A stretch of 64,000 bases of DNA. Origin: Enterobacter sp. JBIWA008. GTDB lineage: Bacteria; Pseudomonadota; Gammaproteobacteria; Enterobacterales; Enterobacteriaceae. The stretch lies in NCBI RefSeq assembly GCF_019968765.1, contig NZ_CP074149.1, positions 806,001 through 870,000 of the forward strand. Reading direction: 5' to 3'. Each line of letters begins with the position of its first letter. The first letter of the stretch is position 1. Below the pieces are notes generated by a model. The model was given only the letters and a program-made list of their open reading frames with translations, was not told the origin of the DNA and did not search any database. The translations under genes were made by a program, and so were the position numbers. This document shows positions 28,679-38,378 of the stretch, in pieces.

Positions 28679-31276
28679 GTGCTAGAAGAATACCGTAAGC
28701 ACGTAGCAGAACGTGCCGCCGAGGGAATTGTACCCAAACCTTTAGATGCAACCCAAATGGCCGCGCTCGTCGAGCTGCTGAAGAACCCGCCTAAGGGCGA
28801 AGAAGAATTCCTGTTAGATCTGTTGATCAACCGCGTACCGCCTGGCGTAGATGAAGCTGCCTACGTAAAAGCCGGATTCCTTGCTGCTATCGCCAAGGGC
28901 GAAGCCACCTCCCCACTGGTTACTCCTGAAAAAGCCATTGAACTGCTCGGCACCATGCAGGGTGGTTACAACATTCATCCGCTGATTGACGCGCTGGATA
29001 ACGACAAGCTGGCACCGATTGCCGCTAAAGCGCTCTCTTCCACGCTGCTGATGTTCGATAACTTCTACGACGTAGAAGAAAAAGCCAAAGCAGGCAACGT
29101 CTATGCGAAGCAGGTGATGCAGTCCTGGGCTGATGCCGAATGGTTCCTGAATCGTCCAGCACTTGCTGAAAAAATCACCGTCACCGTCTTTAAAGTGACC
29201 GGTGAAACCAACACCGATGACCTCTCTCCTGCACCGGACGCGTGGTCTCGCCCGGATATCCCTCTGCACGCCCTGGCGATGCTGAAAAACGCCCGTGAAG
29301 GCATTGAGCCGGATCAGCCGGGCAGCGTCGGCCCGATCAAACAGATCGAAGCCCTGCAGAAAAAAGGCTTCCCGCTGGCCTACGTGGGTGACGTTGTGGG
29401 GACCGGTTCTTCCCGTAAGTCTGCAACCAACTCCGTGCTGTGGTTCATGGGTGACGACATTCCGCACGTGCCAAACAAGCGCGGCGGCGGCCTGTGCCTC
29501 GGCGGCAAAATTGCGCCAATCTTCTTCAACACCATGGAAGATGCGGGCGCGCTGCCGATCGAAGTGGATGTTTCTAACCTGAACATGGGCGACGTGATTG
29601 ACGTCTATCCGTATAAAGGTGAAGTGCGCAACCACGAGACCAACGAGCTGCTGGCAAGCTTCGAGCTGAAAACTGACGTGTTGATCGACGAAGTGCGCGC
29701 CGGTGGCCGTATCCCGCTGATCATCGGCCGTGGCCTGACCACCAAAGCGCGTGAAGCGCTGGGTCTGCCGCACTCAGACGTGTTCCGTCAGGCGAAAGAC
29801 GTTGCTGAAAGCAACCGCGGTTACTCTCTGGCACAGAAAATGGTGGGCCGCGCGTGCGGCGTCGCCGGCGTGCGTCCGGGCGCATACTGCGAACCGAAAA
29901 TGACCTCCGTGGGCTCTCAGGACACCACTGGCCCAATGACCCGTGACGAACTGAAAGACCTGGCGTGCCTGGGCTTCTCTTCTGACCTGGTGATGCAGTC
30001 CTTCTGCCACACGGCGGCCTATCCGAAGCCGGTTGACGTGACCACGCACCACACGCTGCCAGACTTCATCATGAACCGCGGCGGCGTTTCCCTGCGTCCG
30101 GGTGACGGCGTAATTCACTCCTGGCTGAACCGCATGCTGCTGCCGGATACCGTGGGTACCGGCGGTGACTCCCATACCCGTTTCCCAATCGGTATCTCCT
30201 TCCCGGCGGGCTCCGGTCTGGTGGCGTTTGCTGCTGCGACCGGCGTGATGCCGCTGGATATGCCGGAATCGGTGCTGGTGCGCTTCAAAGGCAAAATGCA
30301 GCCGGGTATCACCCTGCGCGATCTGGTTCACGCGATCCCGCTGTATGCGATCAAACAGGGCCTGCTGACCGTTGAGAAGAAAGGGAAGAAAAACATCTTC
30401 TCTGGCCGTATCCTGGAAATTGAAGGTCTGCCGGATCTGAAAGTGGAGCAGGCGTTCGAGCTGACCGATGCCTCCGCCGAGCGTTCTGCGGCGGGCTGTA
30501 CCATCAAGCTGAACAAAGAGCCGATTATTGAGTATCTGAACTCTAACATCGTGCTGCTGAAGTGGATGATTGCGGAAGGCTACGGCGACCGTCGTACGCT
30601 GGAGCGTCGTATCCAGGGTATGGAAAAATGGCTGGCCGATCCGCAGCTGCTGGAAGCCGATGCTGACGCAGAGTACGCGGCGGTGATCGACATCGATCTG
30701 GCGGATATCAAAGAGCCAATCCTGTGTGCACCGAACGATCCTGACGACGCGCGTCCGCTGTCTGAGGTTCAGGGCGAGAAGATCGACGAAGTGTTTATCG
30801 GATCCTGCATGACCAACATCGGTCACTTCCGTGCTGCCGGTAAACTGCTGGATACCCACAAAGGCCAGCTGCCAACCCGTCTGTGGGTGGCGCCGCCAAC
30901 CCGTATGGACGCGGCTCAGCTGACCGAAGAGGGCTACTACAGCGTGTTTGGTAAGAGCGGCGCGCGTATCGAAATCCCGGGCTGTTCCCTGTGCATGGGC
31001 AACCAGGCGCGCGTAGCCGACGGTGCGACGGTGGTCTCCACCTCTACCCGTAACTTCCCGAACCGTTTAGGTACCGGTGCGAACGTCTTCCTGGCCTCTG
31101 CGGAGCTGGCGGCGGTTGCGGCGCTGATTGGCAAACTGCCAACGCCGGAAGAGTACCAGACCTTTGTGGCTCAGGTGGATAAGACCGCGGTGGATACCTA
31201 TCGCTATCTGAACTTCGACCAGCTCTCTCAGTACACCGAGAAGGCCGACGGGGTTATCTTCCAGACGGCGGTATAA
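28679..31276 (+). CDS. acnB: Bifunctional aconitate hydratase 2 / 2-methylisocitrate dehydratase AcnB
   Basis: AcnB is the main TCA-cycle aconitase, interconverting citrate and isocitrate, and also dehydrates 2-methylcitrate-pathway intermediates; without its cluster it binds mRNA. The GTG at 28679 is chosen: GAGGAG is seven bases upstream and it gives [16 protein letters not shown] and 865 residues as in E. coli. The N-terminal HEAT-like domain covers about 1-160. The 4Fe-4S cysteines lie in [11 protein letters not shown] and [11 protein letters not shown] (family Cys710, Cys769, Cys772). A strong terminator and a palindromic repeat follow. Confidence 0.98.
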   Translation: MLEEYRKHVAERAAEGIVPKPLDATQMAALVELLKNPPKGEEEFLLDLLINRVPPGVDEAAYVKAGFLAAIAKGEATSPLVTPEKAIELLGTMQGGYNIHPLIDALDNDKLAPIAAKALSSTLLMFDNFYDVEEKAKAGNVYAKQVMQSWADAEWFLNRPALAEKITVTVFKVTGETNTDDLSPAPDAWSRPDIPLHALAMLKNAREGIEPDQPGSVGPIKQIEALQKKGFPLAYVGDVVGTGSSRKSATNSVLWFMGDDIPHVPNKRGGGLCLGGKIAPIFFNTMEDAGALPIEVDVSNLNMGDVIDVYPYKGEVRNHETNELLASFELKTDVLIDEVRAGGRIPLIIGRGLTTKAREALGLPHSDVFRQAKDVAESNRGYSLAQKMVGRACGVAGVRPGAYCEPKMTSVGSQDTTGPMTRDELKDLACLGFSSDLVMQSFCHTAAYPKPVDVTTHHTLPDFIMNRGGVSLRPGDGVIHSWLNRMLLPDTVGTGGDSHTRFPIGISFPAGSGLVAFAAATGVMPLDMPESVLVRFKGKMQPGITLRDLVHAIPLYAIKQGLLTVEKKGKKNIFSGRILEIEGLPDLKVEQAFELTDASAERSAAGCTIKLNKEPIIEYLNSNIVLLKWMIAEGYGDRRTLERRIQGMEKWLADPQLLEADADAEYAAVIDIDLADIKEPILCAPNDPDDARPLSEVQGEKIDEVFIGSCMTNIGHFRAAGKLLDTHKGQLPTRLWVAPPTRMDAAQLTEEGYYSVFGKSGARIEIPGCSLCMGNQARVADGATVVSTSTRNFPNRLGTGANVFLASAELAAVAALIGKLPTPEEYQTFVAQVDKTAVDTYRYLNFDQLSQYTEKADGVIFQTAV

Positions 31277-31281
31277 ACAGC

Positions 31282-31307
31282 AAAACCGTCTCCACGAGAC
31301 GGTTTTT
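31282..31307 (+). terminator. Rho-independent terminator after acnB
   Basis: AAAACCGTCTC (31282-31292)/GAGACGGTTTT (31296-31306) with a three-base loop and T tail, five bases after the acnB stop. Confidence 0.92.
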
Positions 31308-31315
31308 AGTGTTTG

Positions 31316-31361
31316 CACCCTCTCCCGTGAGAGAGGGACGGGGTGAGGGCATCAGGCCGCA
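31316..31361. repeat. CCCTCTCC palindromic repeat (copy A), 3' of acnB
   Basis: CCCTCTC (31318-31324)/GAGAGGG (31331-31337) are followed by CGGGGTGAGGGCATCAGGCC, the flanking arm of the family. The same arm in inverse orientation occurs in copies C and D. The element lies between tandem acnB and yacL. Confidence 0.8.
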
Positions 31362-31466
31362 GGGTCTTGCTCTCACCTTTTTATTTTCATTCCTCCTGCC
31401 TCTCCCGCTTTTTTTCTTCCTCTCTGCTGCGATAATTACCTTAATGGCTTTGCAGAGGAAAATACT

Positions 31467-31829
31467 ATGGATTACGAATTTCTGCGCGACATCACCGGAG
31501 TGGTGAAAGTGCGTATGTCGATGGGCCACGAAGCCGTTGGACACTGGTTTAACGAAGAGGTGAAAGAAAATCTCGCACTTCTTGATGAGGTTGAACAGGC
31601 GGCAAATACGGTGAAAGGCAGTGAACGATCCTGGCAGCGCGCCGGGCATGAATATACGCTGTGGATGGACGGTGAAGAGGTCATGGTGCGTGCCAACCAG
31701 CTCGAGTTTTCAGGTGACGAGATGGAGGAGGGGATGAGCTACTATGACGAAGAAAGTCTGTCGCTGTGCGGCGTGGAAGACTTCCTTCAGGTCGTGAACG
31801 CCTACCGTGACTTCATGAAACAGAAATAA
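31467..31829 (+). CDS. yacL: UPF0231 family protein YacL
   Basis: YacL is a small acidic cytoplasmic protein of the UPF0231 family with no established function. The 120 residues start [20 protein letters not shown], matching the E. coli protein in length and sequence. There is no signal peptide, membrane segment or catalytic motif; the C-terminal half is rich in Glu. It stands alone after acnB and converges on speD, with a bidirectional hairpin between them. Confidence 0.93.
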   Translation: MDYEFLRDITGVVKVRMSMGHEAVGHWFNEEVKENLALLDEVEQAANTVKGSERSWQRAGHEYTLWMDGEEVMVRANQLEFSGDEMEEGMSYYDEESLSLCGVEDFLQVVNAYRDFMKQK

Positions 31830-31833
31830 CAGA

Positions 31834-31853
31834 CCGGAGCATCCCTGCTCCGG
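31834..31853. terminator. Bidirectional hairpin between yacL and speD
   Basis: CCGGAGCA (31834-31841)/TGCTCCGG (31846-31853) with the loop TCCC, in the 31-base gap between convergent stops. Confidence 0.75.
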
Positions 31854-31860
31854 CTTGCTC

Positions 31861-32655
31861 TTACACGGCCGGAATATTGCGGCCGTAGTAAATCTCGCGC
31901 ATCTCTTTCCAGAGCAGGTCAGTAATCGCCTTACGCTCTTCTTCGCTCAAATCTTCCGGCTTCGTGTGGAACATATAATGCTTAAGGTCGAATTCCTTAA
32001 GTAACATCTTGGTATGGAAGATGTTTTCCTGATAAACGTTCACGTCCATCATGTCGTACAGCGATTTCATGTCTTCGGACATAAAGTTCTGGATGGAGTT
32101 GATCTCGTGGTCGATGAAATGCTTCATGCCGTTGATATCGCGGGTAAAACCACGCACGCGATAATCAATGGTGACGATGTCCGATTCCAGCTGGTGGATT
32201 AAATAGTTCAGCGCGTTCAGCGGGGAAATCACGCCGCAGGTCGACACTTCAATATCCGCGCGGAACGTGCACAGCCCGCCTTCCGGATGACTCTCCGGGT
32301 AGGTGTGCACGCAGATATGGCTTTTATCCAGGTGGGCCACGACCACTTCCGGCAGCGGGCCCGGATGTTCAGTTTTGTCGATAAGCTTCGGGTCGACCGG
32401 CTCTTCGCTGACCAGAATAGTCACGCTGGCGCCCTGAGGTTCATAATCCTGTCGGGCGATGTTCAGGATGTTTGCGCCGATAATGGAACAGGTTTCTGAC
32501 AGGATCTCGGTCAGACGGTTGGCGTTGTAGAGTTCGTCGATATAGGCGATGTAACCATCGCGTTCTTCCGCTGTTTTGGCATAGCAGATATCGTAAATAC
32601 AAAAACTCAGGCTTTTCGTCAGGTTGTTAAAGCCATGCAGTTTAAGCTTTTTCAA
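31861..32655 (-). CDS. speD: S-adenosylmethionine decarboxylase proenzyme SpeD
   Basis: SpeD makes decarboxylated SAM, the aminopropyl donor for spermidine. It is a pyruvoyl enzyme made by self-cleavage between Lys111 and Ser112 ([13 protein letters not shown]), both present. The 264-residue length matches E. coli. The start codon is TTG at 32655, immediately after the speE TAA (TAATTG), as in E. coli; no ATG gives the family N-terminus [15 protein letters not shown]. This arrangement implies translational coupling to speE. The two genes make one spermidine-synthesis operon. Confidence 0.97.
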   Translation of the reverse strand: MKKLKLHGFNNLTKSLSFCIYDICYAKTAEERDGYIAYIDELYNANRLTEILSETCSIIGANILNIARQDYEPQGASVTILVSEEPVDPKLIDKTEHPGPLPEVVVAHLDKSHICVHTYPESHPEGGLCTFRADIEVSTCGVISPLNALNYLIHQLESDIVTIDYRVRGFTRDINGMKHFIDHEINSIQNFMSEDMKSLYDMMDVNVYQENIFHTKMLLKEFDLKHYMFHTKPEDLSEEERKAITDLLWKEMREIYYGRNIPAV

Positions 32656-33525
32656 TTAGCTCACCCCCTTAGTGGATAATGCGTCTTGCAGGTACTGCGG
32701 CAGAGCAAACGCTGCGGTATGGATAGCCGGATTGTAGTATCGGCACTGAAGACCGGCCTGATGGAAGCGGGCCTGAATAATTTCGGTGGAGAGGTGGCGT
32801 AATACGTCGTTATCCGTCGCCCAGGCAAAGGTCATGATTCCGCCGTAGTACGTCGGAATGGCCGCCTGATAGAAGCTGACGTCATCGAAATAGGTACTCA
32901 GCTTGCGATGGCTGTCGAGCGCTTCATCCTGCTGCAGGAAGCAGACGCCATTTTGTGCGACAAAAATCCCACCCGGGTTCAGGCAGCGCTTGCAGCCTTC
33001 GTAGAAGGAGGAGGTGAACAGCGACGCGCCAGGACCGATAGGGTCGGTGCAGTCGGAGATAATAACGTCAAAGGTCTGCGAGGTCTGGTTAACAAAGTTA
33101 ACGCCGTCGTCAATCACCAGGCTAAAGCGCGGATCGTCATAGCTACCGGCATTGTGGTTGGGCAGGAACTGGCGGCAGAAAGAGACGACGCCCGCATCGA
33201 TTTCCACCATGGTGATGGTTTCAATGGAACGATGGCGGGATACTTCACGCAGCATTGCGCCGTCGCCGCCGCCGATAATCAGGACATGCTTCGCGTGACC
33301 GTGCGCCAGGAGCGGAACGTGGGTCATCATCTCATGATAGATAAACTCATCTCGCTCGGTGGTTTGCACGACGCCGTCCAGCGCCATGACGCGGCCAAAG
33401 GCGGCATTCTCGAAGATGATCAGATCTTGGTGATCGGTTTTCTCATGATAGAGCACGTTATCAACGGCAAAGTACTGACCAAACTGGTCATGCAGTGTTT
33501 CATGCCACAACGTGTGGTCGGCCAT
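32656..33525 (-). CDS. speE: Spermidine synthase SpeE
   Basis: SpeE transfers the aminopropyl group from decarboxylated SAM to putrescine, giving spermidine. The start at 33525 gives [16 protein letters not shown] and 289 residues (288 in E. coli), with AGGAGG ten bases upstream; an eight-residue upstream extension is not supported. The Rossmann motif [14 protein letters not shown] is near residues 78-91, and the catalytic Asp lies in [11 protein letters not shown] near 157-167. It is followed directly by speD, with yacC upstream on the same strand. Confidence 0.97.
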   Translation of the reverse strand: MADHTLWHETLHDQFGQYFAVDNVLYHEKTDHQDLIIFENAAFGRVMALDGVVQTTERDEFIYHEMMTHVPLLAHGHAKHVLIIGGGDGAMLREVSRHRSIETITMVEIDAGVVSFCRQFLPNHNAGSYDDPRFSLVIDDGVNFVNQTSQTFDVIISDCTDPIGPGASLFTSSFYEGCKRCLNPGGIFVAQNGVCFLQQDEALDSHRKLSTYFDDVSFYQAAIPTYYGGIMTFAWATDNDVLRHLSTEIIQARFHQAGLQCRYYNPAIHTAAFALPQYLQDALSTKGVS

Positions 33526-33639
33526 AGCGAACTCCTCCTGTGTAAACATCCATTACGCTCACAAAAAATGAGCGAAACATGATAGCTAACTCTAACCGTG
33601 GTTGCACGGCCAGAGGTTCAACAGGGGGCGTCGGGAAGG

Positions 33640-33987
33640 TTATTTGACGTAGGCGAGCAGGCTGAGTGAGTCGCGAGCCAGCGCTTTGCATTTTTTGGCA
33701 GTGGGAATACCAATACCGCTCAAGTCACGGTAGCTGTCTTCGCCGAGCGCCTTCATGTCGAAGCTGTCGTAGTTGCTGAGATCCCACTGGTTCTGCTGGG
33801 CAAAAAAGACCAGCGCGCGGCGAATTTGCCCGTTGGGTAAATTCTGGTAGCCACAATCATTTTTCAGGAATACAAAAACCGCCGTTAAATCGGCCATATC
33901 TTCCGCTTCATTTTCACTTAGCGCATAGCTGTTCGCACACATTGCCATCAGGCTACCGAACAAAATTGTCCTGAAAAACGTCTTCAT
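33640..33987 (-). CDS. yacC: YacC, PulS/OutS pilotin-like exported protein
   Basis: YacC is a small exported protein of the PulS/OutS-AspS pilotin-like family with unproven role. The start at 33987 gives MKTFFRTILFGSLMAMCANS and 115 residues as in E. coli; a long upstream in-frame extension would overlap the cueO promoter. The signal peptide probably ends after SYA (residue 22). Cys residues in KNDCGY and KKCKAL (mature part) could form the disulfide typical of this fold. True pilotins are lipoproteins that escort secretins; the sequence AMC at 14-16 is not a good lipobox, so lipidation is doubtful. No secretin gene is nearby. Confidence 0.92.
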   Translation of the reverse strand: MKTFFRTILFGSLMAMCANSYALSENEAEDMADLTAVFVFLKNDCGYQNLPNGQIRRALVFFAQQNQWDLSNYDSFDMKALGEDSYRDLSGIGIPTAKKCKALARDSLSLLAYVK

Positions 33988-34067
33988 TGCTTCTACCACT
34001 TCTTCACGGAAAATTAACGTTAGCATACTTGATGCCAGTGCGACGATCTTTATTATTGCCGCCTGAC

Positions 34068-34098
34068 TTGACCTTCCGGTAAGGGGAGGGTTTATGCT
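34068..34098 (+). promoter_or_regulatory. CueR-type promoter of cueO
   Basis: TTGACC (34068-34073) and TATGCT (34093-34098) are separated by 19 bases, the long spacer used by MerR-family activators. The spacer contains the dyad ACCTTCC...GGAGGGT (34071-34091), matching the CueR operator of E. coli cueO and copA. It implies copper induction of cueO. Confidence 0.9.
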
Positions 34099-34132
34099 CA
34101 AAAGATCGCCTGCTGGAAATAAGGAAATGAAC

Positions 34133-35701
34133 ATGCAACGTCGTGATTTTTTAAAATATTCCGCTGTGCTGGGGGCTGCCAGCGCATTACCACTCTGGAG
34201 CCGCTCGGTTTTCGCGGCCGACAGGCCTGCCTTACCCATTCCTGACTTACTGACCGCTGACGCCCGCAGCCGTATTCAGCTTGTGGTTCAGGCGGGTAAA
34301 ACGACGTTCGGCGAGCACAACGCCACGACGTGGGGTTATAACGGTAATCTGCTCGGCCCGGCGCTTCAGCTACGTAAAGGGAAAGCGGTGACGGTGGATA
34401 TCCACAACACGCTCGCCGAAGAGACGACGCTGCACTGGCACGGACTGGAGGTTCCGGGCGAGGTGGACGGCGGGCCGCAGGGCGTCATCAAAGCGGGCGG
34501 CACGCGTAGCGTCACCTTTACGCCCGTTCAGCGCGCGGCGACCTGCTGGTTCCATCCGCATCAGCATGGCAAAACGGGCCATCAGGTGGCGATGGGGCTG
34601 GCGGGGCTGGTACTGATTGAAGACGACGAAAGCCGCCTGCTGCGCCTCCCGAAACAGTGGGGCATCGACGACGTACCGGTGATTGTGCAGGACAAGAAAT
34701 TCAACGCTGACGGGCAAATTGACTACCAGCTGGACGTGATGAGCGCGGCGGTAGGCTGGTTTGGCGACACGTTGCTGACCAACGGCGCCATTTACCCTCA
34801 GCATGTCGCGCCGAAAGGCTGGCTGCGCCTGCGCCTGCTCAACGGCTGTAACGCACGCTCGCTGAATTTTGCCGCCAGCGATAAACGCCCGCTGTATGTG
34901 GTGGCAAGCGACGGCGGCCTGCTGCCGGAGCCTTTGAAAGTGAGCGAGCTGCCGATGCTCATGGGCGAACGCTTTGAGGTGCTGGTGGATATCAGCGACG
35001 GCAAGCCGTTTGACCTCGTGACGCTGCCGGTGAGCCAGATGGGCATGGCGGTCGCGCCGTTTGATAAGCCGCATCCGGTGCTGCGTATTCAGCCGCTGCT
35101 GGTGACTGCATCCGGCACGCTGCCTGATACGTTAACCACTTTGCCAGCCCTCCCGCCGCTGGAGGGGCTTACGCAGCGCAAGCTGCAGCTCTCCATGAAT
35201 CCGATGCTTGATATGATGGGCATGCAGGCGCTGATGGCGAAATATGGCGATAAGGCGATGGCGGGGATGCACCACGGCCAGATGATGGGCCACATGAATA
35301 TGGACCACGGCAAAATGGGCGGCATGGGGAACATGAATCACGGCGACCATGGCTTTGATTTCCACAACGCCAACATGATCAACGGTAAAGCGTTCGACAT
35401 GAATACGCCAATGTTTGCTGCGGCAAAGGGTCAGTATGAGCGCTGGGTGATTTCGGGCGAAGGGGACATGATGCTGCATCCGTTCCACATCCACGGCACC
35501 CAGTTCCGCATTCTGTCTGAAAACGGCAAAGCGCCGGAGGCGCACCGCGCGGGCTGGAAAGATACGGTGAGAGTGGAAGGCGGCGTGAGCGAGGTGCTGG
35601 TGAAGTTTGACCACGATGCGCCGAAAGAGTTTGCCTATATGGCGCACTGCCACCTGCTGGAGCATGAGGATACGGGGATGATGTTGGGGTTCACTGTTTA
35701 A
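34133..35701 (+). CDS. cueO: Multicopper oxidase CueO
   Basis: CueO oxidises Cu(I) to Cu(II) in the periplasm with reduction of O2. The ATG at 34133 has AAGGA seven bases upstream and gives a Tat signal with [10 protein letters not shown] and cleavage after about residue 28. The 522-residue protein (516 in E. coli) holds all four copper-ligand motifs: HWHG, FHPHQHG, HPFHIHG and [13 protein letters not shown] Met/His-rich segment near residues 370-420 ([20 protein letters not shown] region) covers the substrate site. It has its own CueR-type promoter, stands alone, and converges on gcd across a palindromic repeat and a bidirectional terminator. Confidence 0.98.
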   Translation: MQRRDFLKYSAVLGAASALPLWSRSVFAADRPALPIPDLLTADARSRIQLVVQAGKTTFGEHNATTWGYNGNLLGPALQLRKGKAVTVDIHNTLAEETTLHWHGLEVPGEVDGGPQGVIKAGGTRSVTFTPVQRAATCWFHPHQHGKTGHQVAMGLAGLVLIEDDESRLLRLPKQWGIDDVPVIVQDKKFNADGQIDYQLDVMSAAVGWFGDTLLTNGAIYPQHVAPKGWLRLRLLNGCNARSLNFAASDKRPLYVVASDGGLLPEPLKVSELPMLMGERFEVLVDISDGKPFDLVTLPVSQMGMAVAPFDKPHPVLRIQPLLVTASGTLPDTLTTLPALPPLEGLTQRKLQLSMNPMLDMMGMQALMAKYGDKAMAGMHHGQMMGHMNMDHGKMGGMGNMNHGDHGFDFHNANMINGKAFDMNTPMFAAAKGQYERWVISGEGDMMLHPFHIHGTQFRILSENGKAPEAHRAGWKDTVRVEGGVSEVLVKFDHDAPKEFAYMAHCHLLEHEDTGMMLGFTV

Positions 35702-35717
35702 AACAGTGTGGCCTGAT

Positions 35718-35739
35718 CCCCTCTCCCACAGGGAGAGGG
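35718..35739. repeat. CCCTCTCC palindromic repeat (copy B) between cueO and gcd
   Basis: CCCTCTCCC (35719-35727)/GGGAGAGGG (35731-35739) with the loop ACA, preceded by GTGGCCTGAT. Compared with copies C and D it lacks the GCCCTCACCCCGG segment. Confidence 0.8.
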
Positions 35740-35749
35740 AACAAATATA

Positions 35750-35775
35750 AAAACGGCAACCGAAGTTGCCGTTTT
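35750..35775. terminator. Bidirectional terminator between cueO and gcd
   Basis: AAAACGGCAAC (35750-35760)/GTTGCCGTTTT (35765-35775). On the minus strand the loop is C(UUCG)G, the very stable tetraloop, and Ts follow on both strands. Confidence 0.85.
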
Positions 35776-35779
35776 GCTT

Positions 35780-38170
35780 TTATTTGCCTTCGTCAGGCAG
35801 CGCATACGCGACAATATAGTCGCCCATCTTCGTGCCAAACGAACCATGACCGCCGGCAGAGATGACAACGTACTGCTTGCCATTCACTTCATAGGTCATC
35901 GGCGTGGCCTGTCCACCTGCCGGCAGGCGGCCTTGCCACAGTTTTTCACCGTTGGTCATGTTGTACGCGCGCAGGTAGTTGTCTGCGGTTGCCGCGATGA
36001 ACAGCACGTTACCGGCGGTGGAAATTGGGCCACCCAGCATCGGCATACCCATATTGAACGGCACCGGAACCGGCATCGGGAACGGCATGCTGTCCTGCGG
36101 CGTACCAATACGTTTTTTCCACACGATCTGGTTGGTTTTCAGATCCAGACCGGAGATATAACCCCAGGCAGGCTGTTTACACGGCAGACCAAACGGAGAC
36201 AGGAACGGGTTCAGCGTCACGCCAAACGGTACGCCGTACTGCGGCTGAATGCCGGCTTCGGTACCGCTGCCTTTCGCGTCTTTCGGCTGCTCCATTGGGT
36301 TGCCCGGACCGCGTGGGATCAGGCGGGAAACGAACGGCAGCGCCATCGGGTTGGCAATCGCCACCTGACGGTTCGGGTCAACGGAGATCCCGCCCCATTC
36401 GAACATCCCCAGGTTACCCGGGAAGACCAGCGTGCCCTGCTCAGAAGGCGGCGTGAAGATGCCCTCATAGCGCAGCTGGTGGAACATCACGCGGCACACC
36501 AGCTGGTCAAACATGGTGGCACCCCACATGTCCGCACCGCTGAGGTCTTTCTTCGGACGGAAGCTCAGGTCAGAGAACGGCTGGGTTTTGCTGACGTAAT
36601 CGCCTTTAGCCGCGCCCTGCGGAACCGGTTTTTCCGGAGCAGGCACAACCAGCTTGCCGTTGCTGCGATCCAGGACGAAGATGTTACCCGTCTTGGCCGG
36701 AGCGTAAATCACCGGCACGGTTTTGCCGTCAACGGTAATGTCCGCCAGCGTCGGCTGGGACGGCATATCCATATCCCACAGATCGTGGTGAACGGTCTGG
36801 TAGCTCCATGCCAGCTTGCCGGTGGTCGCATTCAGCGCCACGATAGCGCTCGCATAACGCTCCTGCTCCGGCGTGCGGTTACCGCCCCAGATATCTGGCG
36901 TGGTTACGCCCATCGGCAGGTAGACCAGATCCAGCTTCGCGTCATACGCTGCAGGTGCCCAGGAGTTAGGCGAGTTAAAGGTAAAGGTGTGCTCGTCCGA
37001 CGGGATCGCGTTTGGATCTTTCGCGCCCGGGTCGAAGGCCCACAGCAGTTTACCGGTGTTCACGTCGAAGCCACGGATAACGCCGGAGGTTTCACGCGTG
37101 GAGAAGTTATCCGTAACCGAACCGGCAATCACGATGGTTTTATCGGTAATGATTGGCGGAGAGGTGGGCTCATAAAGACCCGGCGTGGTGTCCGGCATGT
37201 TGGTCTGCAGGTTCAGAATACCTTTGTTGGCAAAGGTTTCGCACAGCTTGCCCGTTTCGGCGTTGATGGCGAACAGACGGCCATCGTTCACCGGCAGCAT
37301 AATGCGGCGCGGGCAGTCGGCGATGACTTCCGGGCTGGCATTATCGGCACGCGCTTCGTGGTAAGAGACGCCACGGCAGGTCACGTGCTGGAACGACGGG
37401 TTGGAGTTCAGCTGCGGATCGAAGTGCCATTTCTCTTTACCGGTGGCCGCGTCGAGCGCGAACAGACGCTGGTGCGCAGTACACAGGTAGAGCATGTTGC
37501 CCACTTTAATCGGGGTCACTTCGTTGGTCAGCTCGCCCGGATCGTTCGGCATCTTCAGGTCGCCGGTACGGAATACCCAGGCTTCTTTAAGGTTTTTAAC
37601 GTTGTCCGCGTTGATCTGCTTAAGCGGGGAGTAACGCTGACCTTCCTGGTTACGACCATAGGCCGGCCAGTCACCGTCAGCGACCTGGGAGATAGCTGCT
37701 GCAGGCGTGGATTCCGCGTTCAGCGTACCGTTGATCTCCTGTGGGTCGTTAAAGCCGGCCCAGGTCAGAATGCCGCCGGTAATCAGCAGGGCAACAACCA
37801 GGCCTGCTACCGCACCGCTGGAAGGCACAATCAGGCGACGCCAGACAAACGGTAGGATCAGCCAGATACCGAAGAAGACCAGGATGTCGCTACGCGGCGT
37901 CAGTGCCCAGAAGTCGAACCCGACTTCCCAGACGCCCCAGATCATGGTGGCAAGAAGGAGTGCGGCATACAGCCACAGTGCAGATTGTTTTCTACGCAAC
38001 AGCAGGACGGTTACGGCAACCATAACCAGACCCGCAATCGGGTAGTACCAGGAGCCGCCTAAAGCGACCAGCCAGACGCCACCGATTAACAGATACAGCG
38101 CGCAGAAGGCTGCGAACGCTGCTGTTAATGTCACCAGTAGACGCGGCTGTTTAGAGTGTGTTTCAGCCAT
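35780..38170 (-). CDS. gcd: Membrane-bound quinoprotein glucose dehydrogenase Gcd
   Basis: Gcd oxidises glucose to gluconolactone in the periplasm, passing electrons from PQQ to ubiquinone. It has 796 residues as in E. coli. Five hydrophobic segments fill residues about 10-140, followed by the eight-bladed PQQ propeller with WPAYGRNQEGQRYSPL near 168-183 and the typical blade repeats (GKLLWAFDPG, TGKLAWSYQT). Whether PQQ is made is not shown by this window. A perfect CRP site covers its predicted -35 element, consistent with cAMP-CRP repression. It is divergent from hpt and convergent with cueO. Confidence 0.97.
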   Translation of the reverse strand: MAETHSKQPRLLVTLTAAFAAFCALYLLIGGVWLVALGGSWYYPIAGLVMVAVTVLLLRRKQSALWLYAALLLATMIWGVWEVGFDFWALTPRSDILVFFGIWLILPFVWRRLIVPSSGAVAGLVVALLITGGILTWAGFNDPQEINGTLNAESTPAAAISQVADGDWPAYGRNQEGQRYSPLKQINADNVKNLKEAWVFRTGDLKMPNDPGELTNEVTPIKVGNMLYLCTAHQRLFALDAATGKEKWHFDPQLNSNPSFQHVTCRGVSYHEARADNASPEVIADCPRRIMLPVNDGRLFAINAETGKLCETFANKGILNLQTNMPDTTPGLYEPTSPPIITDKTIVIAGSVTDNFSTRETSGVIRGFDVNTGKLLWAFDPGAKDPNAIPSDEHTFTFNSPNSWAPAAYDAKLDLVYLPMGVTTPDIWGGNRTPEQERYASAIVALNATTGKLAWSYQTVHHDLWDMDMPSQPTLADITVDGKTVPVIYAPAKTGNIFVLDRSNGKLVVPAPEKPVPQGAAKGDYVSKTQPFSDLSFRPKKDLSGADMWGATMFDQLVCRVMFHQLRYEGIFTPPSEQGTLVFPGNLGMFEWGGISVDPNRQVAIANPMALPFVSRLIPRGPGNPMEQPKDAKGSGTEAGIQPQYGVPFGVTLNPFLSPFGLPCKQPAWGYISGLDLKTNQIVWKKRIGTPQDSMPFPMPVPVPFNMGMPMLGGPISTAGNVLFIAATADNYLRAYNMTNGEKLWQGRLPAGGQATPMTYEVNGKQYVVISAGGHGSFGTKMGDYIVAYALPDEGK

Positions 38171-38215
38171 AGAAAGTGTACTCGTCAGTTTTTGTTAATA
38201 ATTTGCTAGCAACTA

Positions 38216-38249
38216 ATTATAGGTATTAACAAGTGTGATCGGAATCACA
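38216..38249 (-). promoter_or_regulatory. gcd promoter with overlapping CRP site
   Basis: On the minus strand, TTCCGA (38239-38244) and TATAAT (38216-38221) are 17 bases apart. The perfect CRP site TGTGATCGGAATCACA (38234-38249) spans this -35 element, which predicts repression of gcd by cAMP-CRP. The same site lies about 66 bases upstream of the likely hpt start of transcription. Confidence 0.8.
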
Positions 38250-38292
38250 ATATTTGCTTTTTATAACTCATACGCCAGGGTTATCCATTTGC

Positions 38293-38301
38293 TGATATAA
38301 T
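38293..38301 (+). promoter_or_regulatory. Extended -10 promoter of hpt
   Basis: TGATATAAT is an extended -10 element (TGn plus perfect TATAAT). No good -35 is seen at 16-18 bases. It lies about 78 bases before the hpt start. Confidence 0.65.
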
Positions 38302-38378
38302 GGCTGGCTTGCGTATCGATGCCGGAGATGAATTCATCCGCATTGAGAGATTTTCATTAAAATCATTTGGTTAGTAAT

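Noticed and set aside
28456..28698. 80-codon plus-strand frame upstream of acnB
   Set aside because: It runs across the acnB promoter and into acnB in another frame, with no family resemblance.
35774..37855. 693-codon open frame antisense to gcd
   Set aside because: It lies entirely opposite the full-length gcd gene, is rich in Arg/His/Gly as expected for the complement of a biased coding frame, and has no recognisable domain.
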